Of a stretch of DNA of 64,000 nucleotides, positions 1 to 13,145 are shown piece by piece. Both the position numbers and the translations under genes were made by a program. Every line of letters begins with the position of its first letter. The stretch's first letter is position 1. The DNA comes from Palaemon carinicauda (taxonomy: Eukaryota > Arthropoda > Malacostraca > Decapoda > Palaemonidae). The notes beneath the pieces were generated by a model, which ran no database searches, was not told the DNA's origin, and saw only the letters and a list, made by a program, of their open reading frames with translations. Where the stretch lies: contig NC_090725.1 in assembly GCF_036898095.1 (NCBI RefSeq), positions 207,998,204-208,062,203 of the forward strand, given 5' to 3'.

Positions 1-860
1 AAAAAAAGTGCTAGCCATAAAAAATTGCTATATGGCCCCCATAAATCATAAAAATTTCGCCTTTTTACCATTTATTTCCAATTTTTGCTATTGAAAACCT
101 ACTAATGAATGAAATACAAAGAGGATAAGCTCTTTCTGTATTACTTCAGTCTCTGATGTATCTAAAGTTTCTTTTTAATGAATGATAACACATAAGATTC
201 TATGTTTTCTTCAGACATCGAATTTATGATGTTCAGTTTTGAAAATATGCCTTCTCGGGTAGCAAATAGTGTTCAAATTCTTCTTCATAGTTCATAAAAG
301 TTATTATATTCAGTATACAAGATGGGCAATTGGTTCACATTTACAGTTTGTGCAACTGTCCCTTACATTTTCATCATTATTAGGTAGTAACTTTAAAATA
401 TCAAACTTTGAAGCAAAGGAAAATAGTTTCAATTTCACTTTATATTCTATGACTTGTGGTAACAACTTGATAATTCTTCATAATCCAAAGAAATTTTCGC
501 AGCAGTTGTTTATAACGTTGTAGAGTCCAGGAAAGATTAGCTTTATATATCTATTTGTGTTGTCCAAAACGTGATTCCAGTGACTGAACAATATGATCCA
601 TAATGAAAATGAACTCTTAAATCCCCTACGGAAATCACTAGGAAGTTCATCAGCCATATTCATCTTCATTCTCGTAACTAGCAATGCATCCTCCAAAGCA
701 TCAATTTGAAATATTTTTGGATTATTCAAATTTATATGCGAGATCTCAATTACATTTTGCTGGTCATGGATTGGACGGACACGAAGGGTAGGATTTACTG
801 ATTCATTTGCGTTGTTATCATTATAGATTGCCTGGCCCCTCTGGCCAGGCACAGGCTCTT
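1..860 (-). other. Unidentified degenerate reading frame
   Basis: A minus-strand open frame (852 to 478) encodes about 124 residues without low-complexity bias, with features such as ALEDALLVTRMKMNMADELP and LFSHWNHVLDNTNRY. Past its stop, other minus frames down to about position 100 still give protein-like runs (for example CTNCKCEPIAHLVY), as if frameshifts broke a longer gene. I do not recognise the family. The layout recalls the C-terminal part of a hAT-type transposase, but no catalytic or dimerisation motif can be named. Spurious coding is also possible. Confidence 0.25.
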
Positions 861-1000
861 GTAGTTCTGCAGCCCGTAGATTTATTTACACAGAAATCTC
901 ACATAAAGCCTCCTGTAGCGAGCAGAAAAGGTAGAACGAAATATTTACATCTAAAAAAAGGTACACGAATACAATCCAGGTGTGTTTTGCGAACCTGGTA

Positions 1001-2200
1001 AACGATTGGAATATATTTTATTTTCATAATCAAAACCATTTGAATTATCTAAACTGAAAGATTACAATATTCATTATCAAATATAAAATTCTGTTTTGAA
1101 GAAAAAGGGCCGTAGTTCTGGAATAAACAAGAATATCTTCGACGTTGTCTTGTGTTGTATTGGTTGTAATCCACTGATATCTTATAGTACTTCTGTTTTT
1201 GCTGTAATGTGCGATGAGGTCCCGAGTATACGGGTGACAAGTGTTGGGGGAGGGGAACTATCGATGTGAATCCATTCTGACGAGCTTATAGTTGGTACGT
1301 TCTAGTTCTGCGGGGATGCAAGATTTCTTGGCTGAGGAGAATGATTTTCTTGCTGTAAAGGATAGCGGGTTCATTTGGATTCTGAAATACGTCTGAGGGT
1401 ATCGCAAAGGAGTGACCGTCGAGTGGCTCCGTCGGGGAAGCGTTAAAGGCTGTGGTAGGAACTTATACCAGTTCGAACAGGAAGCATGGTAAATCCTTTT
1501 TCCACCTTCCATCTTGACATCTAGCGGTGAACACTGCTAATAAGCAAAGATGTTTAATTAGGTGGCCACCCCACTCCCAATTTAGTGAAGCCGACCCAGC
1601 CAGCGTGTGTAGGGTAAAAAGCTCATTCACGTTACTCACTGCTGCGTGACCTACCAAAGCGCAGTAGTTCACAAGGTTTAATAAGGTGGAGCTATCACTC
1701 AATGGTAGCTCATTTCAACTAGAATAACTCTTTCGGAGGGGCATTAGCTCTCATTTTGTTGTTTTAAACTCAAGTGCGGCTAGTTTTTATGCCGCATATG
1801 CACTCAAAGACTCAGCAAACCATTGGTTACATTTCATCATTATTTTGTAGGTTGTAACTTTTGCACATTTTTTAAACCACGGACAGAACCATCACATGAA
1901 TAATTAGACAAACCCTTTATAAAAATTTACTTGCATATTTTTTCATATTCATTATAAAGATAGAGAAGACAATATATAAATCGTACTAGAAAACAACAGG
2001 TACACGATTTCATTTAATGATTTACCTTAGTGATATGTTTATCTACCTCATTTACTTGTGACACACTGGCCCTGTCTGTGTCAGTAAGTAGTGTGGTGAT
2101 ATCAAGTTTAGTATTATATTTGTATGGTACAGTAGAATTTAGATTCATGCTTTCAGTTGTTGCGCACAGTTATTATATACTGTAAAATGATGTTGTAGTA
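1001..2200. other. No gene recognised
   Basis: Open frames here are short and overlap on both strands. The stretch 1250-1740 has higher GC and could be an interspersed repeat, but I see no tRNA boxes, terminal repeats or coding motif that would identify it. The remainder is AT-rich spacer. Confidence 0.4.
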
Positions 2201-2204
2201 GGTA

Positions 2205-2865
2205 GTAGGTTGGCCAGGGCACCAGCCACCCGTTAGCATACTACCACTAGAGTTATGGGGTTCCTTTGACTAGCCAGACAATACTTCATTGGATCCTTCT
2301 CTCTGGTTAGGGTTCATTTTCCCTTTGCCTACACATACGCTGAATAGTCTGGCCTATTCATAACAGATTCTCCTCTGTCCTCATACACCTTATACACTGA
2401 GATTACCAAACAATTCTTCTTCACCCAAGGGGCTAACTACTGCACTGTCATTGTTCAGTGGCTACTTTCTTCTTGGTAAGGGTAGAAGAGACTCTGTAGC
2501 TATGGTAAGCAGCTGTTCTAGAAAGACCCTACAAAATCAAACCATTGTTCTCTAGTCTTGGGCAGTGCCATAGCCTCTGTGCCATGGTCTTCACTGTCTT
2601 AGGTTAGAGTTTTCTTGCTTGAGGGTGCATCCGGGCACACTATTCTATCTAATTTCTCCTCTTGTTTCATTAAAGTTTTTATAGTTTATATAGGAAATAT
2701 TTATTCTAATGTTGTTACTGTTCTTAAAAAATTTCATTTTTCCGTGTTTCCTTTCCTCACTGGGCTATTTTCCCTGTTGGGGCCCCGGGCTTATAGCATC
2801 CTGTTTTTCCATCTAGGGTTATAGCTTAGAAAGTGATAGTAATAATAATAATAATAGCAACAATG
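2205..2865 (+). repeat. SINE-like interspersed repeat with LINE-type 3' tail
   Basis: A non-coding repeat that ends in a (TAA)n tail (about 2840-2860). Its last roughly 100 bases, with GCTTATAGCATCCTG and a following TAGCTTAG block, match the 3' end of the CR1/Jockey-type LINE at 32530-35440, which ends with the same block and a TAATAATAA tail. The upstream 500 bases are not shared with that LINE. This is the usual arrangement of a SINE that borrows the 3' end of a partner LINE. No clear pol III A/B boxes were found, so a truncated related LINE is the alternative. Confidence 0.6.
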
Positions 2866-3008
2866 AAATACTCGTAGTCTTACAATGGGGTAGCATATAC
2901 ATTTAAAACATTATTTGTGTAAGAGTGTGCACACCCAAACACACACGCACACACAATTGTAAAATTTAGATTATTTTTTTTTCTATGTTTTGCCTTTGTT
3001 TTAAAAAA

Positions 3009-4850
3009 GATGAGGATCTAAGGAAAAGGGGGTTCGAGCGACACAACGTGAAAACTTTTTTTCCAAATAAGCGTTCCCGTTTTTGTTCGAAACATTTCAA
3101 AAATGAATATTTTGATCGATGGCTCTCCTATGTTTAATCACATATCGTGACTCTACAGAGCATATTTGAATGTTTTACAGATTAACTCAACTTAAAAGAA
3201 ACGTCTAGAAGAAAACCACTACTAGAGAGCCAAGTAGGTTATCATGTCTTCACCTGGTTGCGCCAGTGGAAATTCAATATTTGTAACTGAGGCAGTGTGT
3301 TTAAAGCGAAAACTCAGGGGTGTTCAAGCTCAGGTACGATCATTAGGAAAATAGATAAAATTATTGCAGCAATCAAAACGTTGTCTTGAGAAAAAGTATA
3401 GTGATTTGCATAATGTTTCATGTGAATTAAGGAAGGAATCTTTTATGTACGCCACTAGTCTGGACGTATTAGAGAAGTGCACTGGCGGTGTGCCAGATCT
3501 TTTAAAGAAGCAATTTGCTAAAAACAAAAATCTTCCTTCAGGGAGTAAGATTTTTCCCAGAATCGAGATGTTTTGTCCTCACGCTTCCCTTTTAATCCCC
3601 GCTGCATATCGATTTGTTCGGAAAATGTATGATACGTGTCTACCGCAACCTAGAACCATTTGACGTGCCATCAACAATTAGATGGCCAACCGGATTCACG
3701 AATCTTTCTTTCAGCATTAAAGATGAAACATAACGCAGCATTGACACCTGACAAATCTCTAATTTGTTCTTCAATCAAAGAAAAAATGCCAATTAAACAA
3801 AGAATATGAGCACAGAATTAGATAATGATAACATTCCCTTAGCTAGAAAGGCTCTTATAGTTATAGCAATTGGAGTAAATGGTAGTTGGAAAATGCCTGT
3901 TGAATATTTCTTGTTTTTCACGAACGTTCCAATTTGCTTCAGCAATGTTTAATTAGGCTTCTTTTATCTGGGATTACTATCATAGTATTAAAATTATATG
4001 GTTTGTCAATTAATGCTGCAAAGATAAAACTATTTGGATGTCTTTTAGACCACGAGCATTTAAAAAATTCATTTCCATATCCAATGGCTCAGCAACTAGA
4101 CTGTATCTTGTTTGATCCATGTCATATGTTGACGCTGGTAAGAACTCGTTGAGTGACAAGAAACATTTTATTGATGAAGAAAATAACTATTGAATGGATT
4201 TATATAGAAAGACTGCACAATATACAAGCTAATTAAGATTTGCATCTAGGTAACAAACTTAGATATACTAATCTAATATAGATTGGTAAAAAAAAGAAAT
4301 TAACGTCAAACTAGCAGCCCAACTATTCAGTGAATTAATCGCGTAGTCCGTACAATTTTATCCTTATAATGATCTCATAAAATTTCGAGGATGCGAGACA
4401 ACAATTTTGAATCATTTATCTGACATCATGAATGCGAGAAATGTATCTTCTTTTAGCTTTAAAAAGACATTTCAGAAAAAAATAACAACTGACCGAAGAG
4501 TTTTCGCCTGAAGCTGAGGAGTACATAAGAGGACCTAAACTGAATAATACGTATTCCTTTGCTTAATTTAAATAGGAAAACCGTTTCCTTAACTTTCTAA
4601 TTTCGATAGATAGTTTAATTACCGTAATTAATAGAGCTTTCTTTCAGTTAGGTCAGAAGCATTGGAGAATATAGTAACAATTCTATTCCGTCGGTTTTCT
4701 ACGGCATTACAAAAGGATTCTGGTGCTAATGATATGCAAATACTGACACTTACTTCTACAAACGGAAGACAATTGGACAACCCTTTAGTTTTAGCAATAA
4801 ATTCTTCTGTAGCTCAGATTAATATTTTGAATTATTGTGAGGAATAATCT
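3009..4850 (+). pseudogene. P-element/THAP9-like transposase, decayed
   Basis: Successive plus-strand fragments in changing frames resemble P-element family transposases. At 3009-3120 a THAP zinc-finger remnant is visible (RSRFCSKHF, the C-x2-H half of the finger). At 3364-3663 comes a coiled segment followed by HASLLIPAAYRFVRK and CLPQPRTI, typical of the region after the leucine zipper. At 3934-4152 the block ends in LFDPCHMLTLVR, matching the family signature DPCHMLKLxRN. At about 4555-4620 there is a trace of the RKTGFLGF-type block. Many stops and frameshifts separate the pieces, and no terminal inverted repeats or target duplication were found. This is a dead DNA transposon rather than a host THAP gene, because the conserved blocks are all broken. 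Confidence 0.75.
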
Positions 4851-5220
4851 CTTGAAGTGGGTGTTATTACTTATGTCTGAAGAACTTGAATTAGATACGT
4901 TGATATGAGTGATAGTCGTAGAACTCATATTTATTATCATTATCATCATATTATTGCTATGTAATTGCTCAGTTATATCTATACCAATAATGAATTGTGA
5001 TATCTGGGGACTCTGTTTCGATGTAGGAAATAAAGAATACCTTGGAAAGTTCTAGAAGGAATAATCATGCTTATGTGGAGGTTAAGAAGGAAGTGACGTC
5101 ATTTTACATAAGTCTCGAAATTATGTTATATCTTAACATATAGGGGTGTCTTTGTAAAAAGTGCTTTTATCAAGTGAACAGGAATAAATTTAGCCATCTC
5201 CTATAATATCATCAGTATTA

Positions 5221-6385
<1,165 letters not shown>

Positions 6386-6482
<97 letters not shown>
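6386..6482. repeat. (CA)n/(TA)n microsatellite flanking LTR element
   Basis: A short CA run (about 6386-6410) grades into uninterrupted TA up to the first base of the left LTR. Together with the TA tract at 14379-14587 it brackets the retrotransposon, so the target was most simply one TA array. Confidence 0.97.
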
Positions 6483-6488
<6 letters not shown>

Positions 6489-6974
6489 TGTGCTACTTTT
6501 ATAAGCACACATTGAGTATGTATTGTTTAAGATGTTAAGTTTGGATAACGAAGTTCATCTTATTAGCTTTAAAAAGTATTTATTCTCTAAAAACAACAGA
6601 GTTAAACATCTCCATCATAGGAGTGGAGCTGGTTTGGTCGGATGACCAATTCAGGTGAAGTATAGATATGAACTGATTAAATTATCGATATCACAGATAT
6701 CGTATGCTTAGTTGTCGTAGCATTTAAACACAATATGGAAACTGTTACATTCTTTCTCGGAAGACACCTGCATCCGGTGACGTCACAATCTTTCACACAC
6801 TGATGCATTGGTGTTGACGTTTCAGAAAAATGTTACATTGCCGAGGCTGCATAGTGCATCCTGTTTATGATTTTACATGACTACAGCAAATCTCACGGCT
6901 AGCATCTTTATCCAAAATGACATATTACGTCATGTGTTTTAAACATGTAATAACAACTATTTCATTTATTACAT
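6483..6974 (-). repeat. 3' LTR of the env-bearing element
   Basis: Identical in length and collinear without gaps to 13887-14378, with about six substitutions by eye. Read on the minus strand it starts TGTAATAAATG at its internal boundary and ends GCACACTAATA at the (TA)n flank. Each boundary is proven by the other copy, because internal sequence and flank change sides. The outer base pairs merge with TA, so a target duplication cannot be resolved. Confidence 0.93.
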
Positions 6975-7406
6975 TAGCTCGGCCAGCTATCTCAATTTTT
7001 TCAAAAATATTTAACAACAAGCCAAAACATGTTTACTAGGTGTGACTGGACATATGTATTATTCCTTGTTTAACTTTAGCCATAAGCAAATGAGGACGAA
7101 TGTCCAAATAGGCACATCAAAAAATAATAACAGTAATGCATATGAAAAGATATTACCAAAGCAAAGAAAAAAAATGCATGATAAATACAGATCATATATA
7201 TGGTACATTGCTAGCAAATGATTATATGGTACCAAAAAAAATACTGATATACATATGATTCGGTAACTTGTTAAAGAATAATTGTTACCTTTGTCAGGAA
7301 CATAGATTAACACAATACGGTAACTAATAGAAATATTTGTTATCTTTGTAGATTCAATTTTAGTGCACAAACACGAATTCCTGGTACGTACACGTACCAC
7401 GGTTTC

Positions 7407-7484
<78 letters not shown>

Positions 7485-7763
7485 CTGATATATTTTATTA
7501 GATGCCCATAGATTCTGTTAATTTTATTTTATTTTTTTTTTTTTCTCTTTTCTTTTTAACATTCCGGCTTATATATTTTATTAGATGCCGAGAGAAAAAA
7601 TGATTTAAATTTTTTTTTTAATGTTTTTTTTTTTTTTTAAATGTACTTTTAACCATGCAAAGTTCAAAAATTTCCTCATTTACATATTACTAGCGTACTA
7701 ACAGCTTTTCTTACAAACTCAATTTCCAAACATTTTACTCCTTTATCGAATGAGGTGGCCACT
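6975..7763 (-). other. 3' non-coding segment with purine tract and (TA)n
   Basis: Lies between the end of the env-like gene and the 3' LTR. It holds a (TA)n tract at about 7411-7481 and, on the minus strand, an A/G-only run of nearly 30 bases at about 7529-7557 that resembles a polypurine tract. That tract is about 550 bp from the LTR start rather than adjacent, so either the true tract is degenerate or extra DNA (possibly the TA array) has been added. The open frame 7412-7059 shows no family features and I do not call it a gene. Confidence 0.5.
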
Positions 7764-9466
7764 TCAAACGGCTTTAAACTGAATTAAATAAGGAGTTTTG
7801 TCTGGAAATGGCGAAACGTTCTGTTTTAGCTTCCTGCTGTACCGTAACCTACGCCAAACAAGGATGTTCACGGCGATAAATATCATCACCGTGATGCCTA
7901 ATCCTGCTAGTAGTATGGGGTGAAGAATTTCCTTATAAGTCGGTGACAGGTGGTCCATCTCGGTCAATTTCATCAACCGCTTGGCAACTTATTGATTGTA
8001 CGGGAGAGGTAGTGCTGGCATTGTAGATGTCCACGTGAAGTTCGCGAAGTAGGCTCGTTCTCTGATGAGTGTCCTTAGACCAGTCACCATGGAATTAGGG
8101 GAAGTCCCGATACAACCATCTGCTGCAACAAAGATGTGGGCGAAAGACGTGGATCCGTCAGGGCATGATACATTGAAGCCATCCTTGTCGTATCGTATCC
8201 ACGAGCCATTGTTCAGTCTGCAATTGAACTCATTATTGTCAAAGGGATAAAGCTTATCCAGACAATTTTCACTTGTATGGGAGAGAGCACCTTCTAGCAC
8301 TATACCTAACTCGCATGAATCCATTAAGTTTTTATGGAATTCAAATGAGTCAGCTGTACATATTTTTCTATCCATTGCGTCTGAATAGTGAGTTAATTGA
8401 TTTAAGTCTTTAATGACCGTATATGTTTCCTTGTCTGGGGAAATCAATACGTGTCCTGTCAAACTGATATTACTGGATTTGAGTGATTCGTCATGAAAGT
8501 CGGAAATGGTGATATCCTGTAAGATTGCCAGGCATTAGAAGAATCAAAGGGAATTGTAATCCCAATCTTGTTATTATCAACGCTTACTGTAATTAGGCTG
8601 TAATAAAATTCTAACCTACGTTCGCCTAACAAAGGAACATAGCCTAGTTTATCCCTTCCGTTCTCCAGAATTAACTTTAAGTAATTTATAGGCAACAAAT
8701 GGGGCGACAGTACACCTTTAGTTGCTAACGTGATAGCTTCTACATAATCCTTGGATTTCTCAATGAAATGTGCAATTCTGTTATGTATGTGATCTATCTT
8801 TGAATCATAATACGTTAACGTTGCCAACAAATCCTGTACTTCCATAATCTGAATGATATTATTTGAATGTTCATTTACTAAATCCATAATTTGATTGATT
8901 GAAGCTAACTGATTCCTTAGTTCTGACATAATCAATTCATCTTCATGAGTCAAGAACTCAATTTTCTTATTTTGATTACTAATCTTAAGACGATTGGAAA
9001 TTCCTAAACCTAAACTTGCAATAGACCCAAAGATGTTTAATGCAGCATAAATAAACGGATTTCGTCTTTCTTTATGTTCGTGTCCTACAGTCCACATCAA
9101 AAGGTCATAAGCCAAAGATCCTGTCTCGTAAGTCTTATTTTTCAAGTCATCAGATAGCATCTCTGCAACTTTTAATGTTGATCCAAGCAAACTCTCTGTA
9201 GTCAAATGAAAATGTCTTCTATGCAACTCATCCAATGAGGCAGAAAACCTTAAAATGGCGGTTCTTAAGCTAGTGACATCATTCTCTTGAAGAAAAATTG
9301 CTTGCATATTCACTTCTACAACTACGCTGCTCGATGTAATAAAAACGTCTTCTTGTCTTTCAACTATAGTGCCATATTTAAAATCAATACTTTTAGTTTT
9401 AGAGCTCATCCCACACGAGAAAAATGTCTGAGCGAACAATATCACTCCCAACAACAAAAAATTCAT
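7764..9466 (-). pseudogene. env-like fusion glycoprotein gene, frameshifted
   Basis: Starts at the ATG at 9466 with a hydrophobic signal peptide (FLLLGVILFAQTFF). The first open section (9466-8459, 335 residues) has a charged site followed by the hydrophobic stretch AALNIFGSIASLGLGI near residue 140, then long helical, coiled-coil-like sequence. A one-base shift in a T run near 8462 moves the frame. The second section (8462-7989) is cysteine-rich and ends at a stop. The last section (7976-7764) holds a membrane span (LLAGLGITVMIFIAVNILVW) and a basic tail. The order of signal peptide, cleavage-like site, fusion-peptide-like segment, cysteine-rich ectodomain and C-terminal anchor fits the gypsy env/baculovirus F type of class I membrane-fusion protein. 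It cannot be made intact from this copy. Confidence 0.75.
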
Positions 9467-9475
9467 CTTGGAAAC

Positions 9476-9492
9476 CTGTAACGAGAAAAATA
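9476..9492 (-). promoter_or_regulatory. Putative splice acceptor for env mRNA
   Basis: On the minus strand a pyrimidine-rich run leads to TTACAG just upstream of the env ATG (TTTTTCTCGTTACAG then GTTTCCAAG then ATG). In gypsy-type elements env is made from a spliced subgenomic RNA, and this is where its acceptor should lie. A matching donor is suggested at 13349-13354. Use of these sites is inference. Confidence 0.5.
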
Positions 9493-9604
9493 TATGTAAT
9501 TACTCCTGTATTAAGAAGAAAACTTTTAATCACATAAAATAAAAAAATTTTTCCCTCACTTCTTTCCCTCTCTTTTCTTTTCTTTTCTTTTTTTTTCTTT
9601 TTTT

Positions 9605-10633
9605 TTAATTTCTTATGTGAGCCAATGGTACTATTCTCTCATCCGTGGGTTGGGATACGTTTTGAACTCTAAACCTATTGGCCGTTAATGTTTCCAAAAT
9701 GTTAAATGGGCCTTCAAATTTAGGTGTTAGTTTATAATTGAGTCCTTTGCGCACATTGATTTGTATATAAACGTTATCACCCACGGTATATGTTTTAGTT
9801 GGCTTCGCTATTTTATCATGATTCCTTTTCATTAGGATTTGTGATTCTTCTAAATTCTTTCGAAGGATAGCATTTATACATTCTTTCAAAGGATTTGATA
9901 GATTAGTTGTAGGCGTTAATACATGGAAAGGCGTTCTAACTGGGGTACCATACAATGCTTCATGCGGTGACATTTTAATTGATATATGATATGAATGATT
10001 CAGAGTACTCAGTGCTGCCGGTATTGCAATATCCTAGTTGGGGTCTGATCCCCCTAGTGTTACTCTTAATATATTTAAAATCTTCCTATTTGCTCTTTCC
10101 ACTAGCCCATTCGACTCTGGGTGATATATAATGGTATTTATTTTCTTTATGCTGAGGAATTCACACAATGAGGTAAGAAAGTGATTATTAAATTCACCAC
10201 CCGAGTCTGAGATTATCATGTGTGGAATTCCATGTTTACAAATGTAACACTCGTAAAACTTCCTAACGCATTCAATCGCAGTTTTAGTTTTAAGCGCTAT
10301 TAGTTCTGTATATCGAGTTAAAGCATTTATAATTACTAAGAGGTGCTTATTTCCTCTGTCTGACACGTAAAATCCTGTTAACAAATCTAAATGTATTCTT
10401 TCAAAGGGTTGATTGGGCACAGGATAAGCCCCTAGGCTGACAGGTGTTTTCGTATGCCCTTTGTTTTCCTGACATTTGCGACAATTAGCTATGTGTCTTT
10501 TTATATCTGTAAGCATCGTATGCCAATAAAACAATGATTTGGCTTTCTGTGACATTAATGAGAACCCCGGGTGTCCATGTAATGGATTTGAATGCAACCA
10601 ATTCAGGACAGTGAGGGAAAAATTGTTTATCAT
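9605..10633 (-). pseudogene. Integrase of the env-bearing element, one in-frame stop
   Basis: The N-terminal HHCC zinc module is visible (HGHPG followed by IANCRKC). The catalytic core shows the first Asp in FERIHLDLLTGF, the second in ISDSGGEFNNHF, and the Glu 36 residues later in SNGLVERANRKI, so the D,D(35)E triad is intact. The frame is interrupted by a TAG at 10034-10036 (probably a former Trp) and then continues in frame to 9605 through the C-terminal DNA-binding part (GDNVYIQINVRKGL, KFEGPFNILE). It directly follows an RT whose RNase H is deleted, so the N-terminus of the integrase reading is fused to that scar. Confidence 0.88.
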
Positions 10634-12005
10634 ATTGCTGAAGCAATACCCCTCCTACTCCTAAGTCTGAGGTGTCTGTTGCAATGAAGAATTCCTTACC
10701 GAAGTCAGGAAATTTTAAGATAGGAGAACTACACAGTTCATCTTTCAAGGTATTAAACGCCTGTTGGTGTTGCTCAGACCATATGAAATCTACACCCTTC
10801 TTCGTAAGATCAGTTAAAGGAGCGGCTATTATTGAATAGTTGCGTATAAAACGCCTGTAATATCCACTACAACCCAGAAATTGCTGTATTCCCTTGACAT
10901 TAGTAGGTATGGGAAAATTACGTATAGCCGACACCTTATCATGGACTACTTTAAGACCTTGGCTTGACACCATGAAACCCAAATATATTAATTCTGTTTT
11001 GAAAAATCCACACTTACTAATCTTTACCCTTAAGTTATGTTGTCTTCATCTCTGTAGTACTAGTTCTAACTTACGTAGATGTTCTTCTAAGGTGTTGGAA
11101 AAGATTACAAGATCATCCATATAGGCATGCAATATATCCCCTAACAAGTCTCCAAACACTATGTTAATCATTCTTGTAAATGTTATGGGAGCACAACGTA
11201 AACCAAAAGGCATCCGTAAAAATTCATAATGTCCCCTGGCTGTGCTGAAGGCTGTGTATGGGATACTATCTTCTTCTAATGATATCTGGTGAAAGCCTTT
11301 AAGTAAGTCCAAACTGGTAAAATGTTTATTCTGACCTAACAAAGACAAAATATCGTCAGTACATGGCACTGGGAATCGATCAGGGATCGTCTCCTCGTTT
11401 AGACGACAGAAGTCGACGCAGATACGCCATGTTCGATCTTTTTTCGGTACAACTATTAAAGGAAAATTATAAGGGCTGTTTGATTTCCTAATGACTCCTT
11501 CTTCTAGCATTTCACCTACTTCATCATTTATTTCATTCTGGAATTTCATAGGGAGTCTGTACGAGGGTACATATATAATTTTCTGCTTGTCCTTTAACCT
11601 TATTTGATGCTCGATCACATCTGTTTTTCCTAAGGATCCATCCGTAGTGGAAAAAACATCATGATATTTAGTTAAAAGTCCAAAAATTTTCTGCTGAATT
11701 TCTTCGTCTTGAATGTCTTTATTGATTTTATTTTTAATAGACCGCAAAAGGGATTCATCCGCAACTGATTGAGAGTGATTGTTCTCAGCAACGGTAAGAA
11801 TACGATGTTTATAAACTTCTACATCCAAGATATGTTGATTTTTGTGAATTACTAAAGTGTTATTTAAATGATTACAGACTTCAATATTACATTGTTGATG
11901 TGAGCCTACTGTATAAATAGCTTGTGTGACAGACAATTCGTTAGTTTTCAAAGTGTCGGAAAGGATTAATATTTCAGATCCCGGTAATGTTTTCTTTATT
12001 TGCAC
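10485..12005 (-). pseudogene. Reverse transcriptase (pol), RNase H deleted
   Basis: Runs from about 12005 with one in-frame TGA at 11046-11048. RT hallmarks: YRLPMKFQNEINDEV before the fingers, WRICVDFCRLNEETIPDRFP, palm Asp in FTSLDLLKGFHQI, LRMPFGLRCAPITFTRMI, and the catalytic AYMDDLVIFS. The connection follows (VKGIQQFLGCSGYYRRFI) and the start of RNase H with its first Asp (ATDTSDLGVGGVLLQQ). There the RNase H stops at about 10640 and the sequence jumps into the integrase zinc finger, so most of RNase H has been deleted. The frame then runs on as a meaningless overlap to 10485. Ty3/gypsy affiliation is clear; the enzyme could not complete replication by itself. Confidence 0.9.
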
Positions 12006-12055
12006 TATTAAATTCGAAGGTACATTTGGCGCGATAGATTGCGTGCAAGATGATA

Positions 12056-12265
12056 TTACGGGTGTGAACGAGAATTCTGCTGGGTCTCGTATATTATTTC
12101 TTTATTAGTGAGACAAGTTATTGGTTCTTCAACGTACGTTACAGTTACATTTGTCGTCTCCTTTTTATCCAAAACTGATTTTAAGGTATTAGAAGACTTA
12201 TAGAATTTCCCTTTGATATACACGCCGTGCTTGGCAGGGGCTAAGATAATGTTTTGATTTCCCAT
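12056..12265 (-). pseudogene. Pol spacer; protease active site not found
   Basis: A 69-residue frame between gag and RT (GNQNIILAPAKHGVYIKGKF onwards) lies where the aspartic protease should be. No D-T/S-G active-site triad or flap motif is visible here or in the neighbouring frames. The Gag frame also stops shortly after its zinc knuckle, which points to a deletion that removed the protease core near 12265-12290. Confidence 0.5.
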
Positions 12266-13145
12266 AGATGGGAACTATTATGAATCGAGCAGAATTTCGT
12301 TCTGCAGTCCGCGCTTAAGTGACCTTGACGTTTGCAATTATAACACGTCATTCCCGCTACTTGACTATTAACTACGTTCACTGTTTGTGGCTTTGTTTCA
12401 TTCTTTGCAAAAACTTGAGTTAACATGGGATCGAGATCTGGACACTTGGACATGTGTTTTTTTATCTGTTTATATACATCCAATTCCGTACTTGCAGGCG
12501 TTAACTTTTTATCAAAACACCGGACTAAAGCTTCAGGCAACATAAGTGTCATGCAAGTTAAATACATTAATCGTAAAAAATCTTTCACGAAGATGTTATC
12601 CCTAGTAACCCAAGTGGAATTACCTAAAATGTCCTGATATTCATTAAGCCTATCAGCTATGAGAGCTGCTCTCTCAATAACATTAAGCCGATTCATAGTG
12701 GCTTAATCCAAGGCTTCTTCACCCCCATAGACCGCGCGTAACCTAACTTTGAAATCATCCCAGGTAACTGCTTCTTGAAATGAAACACCTCTTAAATACG
12801 CACTCGCATCCCCCTTAGAAAAATCTATAAAACTTTTAGCTTCTTGTAATTGTACAAAAGGGTCTACGATTTGTTTGGCATTTAAATGGGCATTGACGGA
12901 TGAAATCCATGACTCCACATTTTGTGGCAAGAACCCATTGACTCGACCCTGAAAAGGAAGATTGCTGACCTGGCATTTACAAGCGTCACAATTGGAGGAG
13001 GATTAGTCTGGCCTACGCCACTAGGTCCAGGGGTGAGGCTCACAGGGGGAGTCATGACTGCTGTATTTCTTTTCCTATCTCTTCGACCCCTTGCAATTCT
13101 ATCAAAATATCTATATGAATACAGACGTCCACTGCGTAAACGCAT
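12241..13145 (-). pseudogene. gag polyprotein, broken
   Basis: Begins at the ATG at 13145 with a basic N-terminus (MRLRSGRLYSYRYFD) followed by a Pro/Gly-rich linker. A frameshift near 12960 leads into the capsid-like section (12930-12703), with SWISSVNAHLNAKQIVD and FVQLQEAKSFIDFSKGDA. A TAA at 12703-12705 interrupts it, and the same frame resumes at 12696. It ends with the nucleocapsid knuckle CYNCKRQGHLSADC (C-x2-C-x4-H-x4-C). This is the structural protein that would coat the element's RNA. A start a few codons upstream (TTG at 13166) is possible but unlikely. Confidence 0.85.

Noticed and set aside
3364..3663. Functional host THAP gene
   Set aside because: Only fragments in different frames, with half of the zinc finger missing.
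7059..7412. 117-residue minus-strand frame near the 3' LTR
   Set aside because: Hydrophobic, AT-driven composition with no homology or start context; it lies in the element's 3' non-coding segment.
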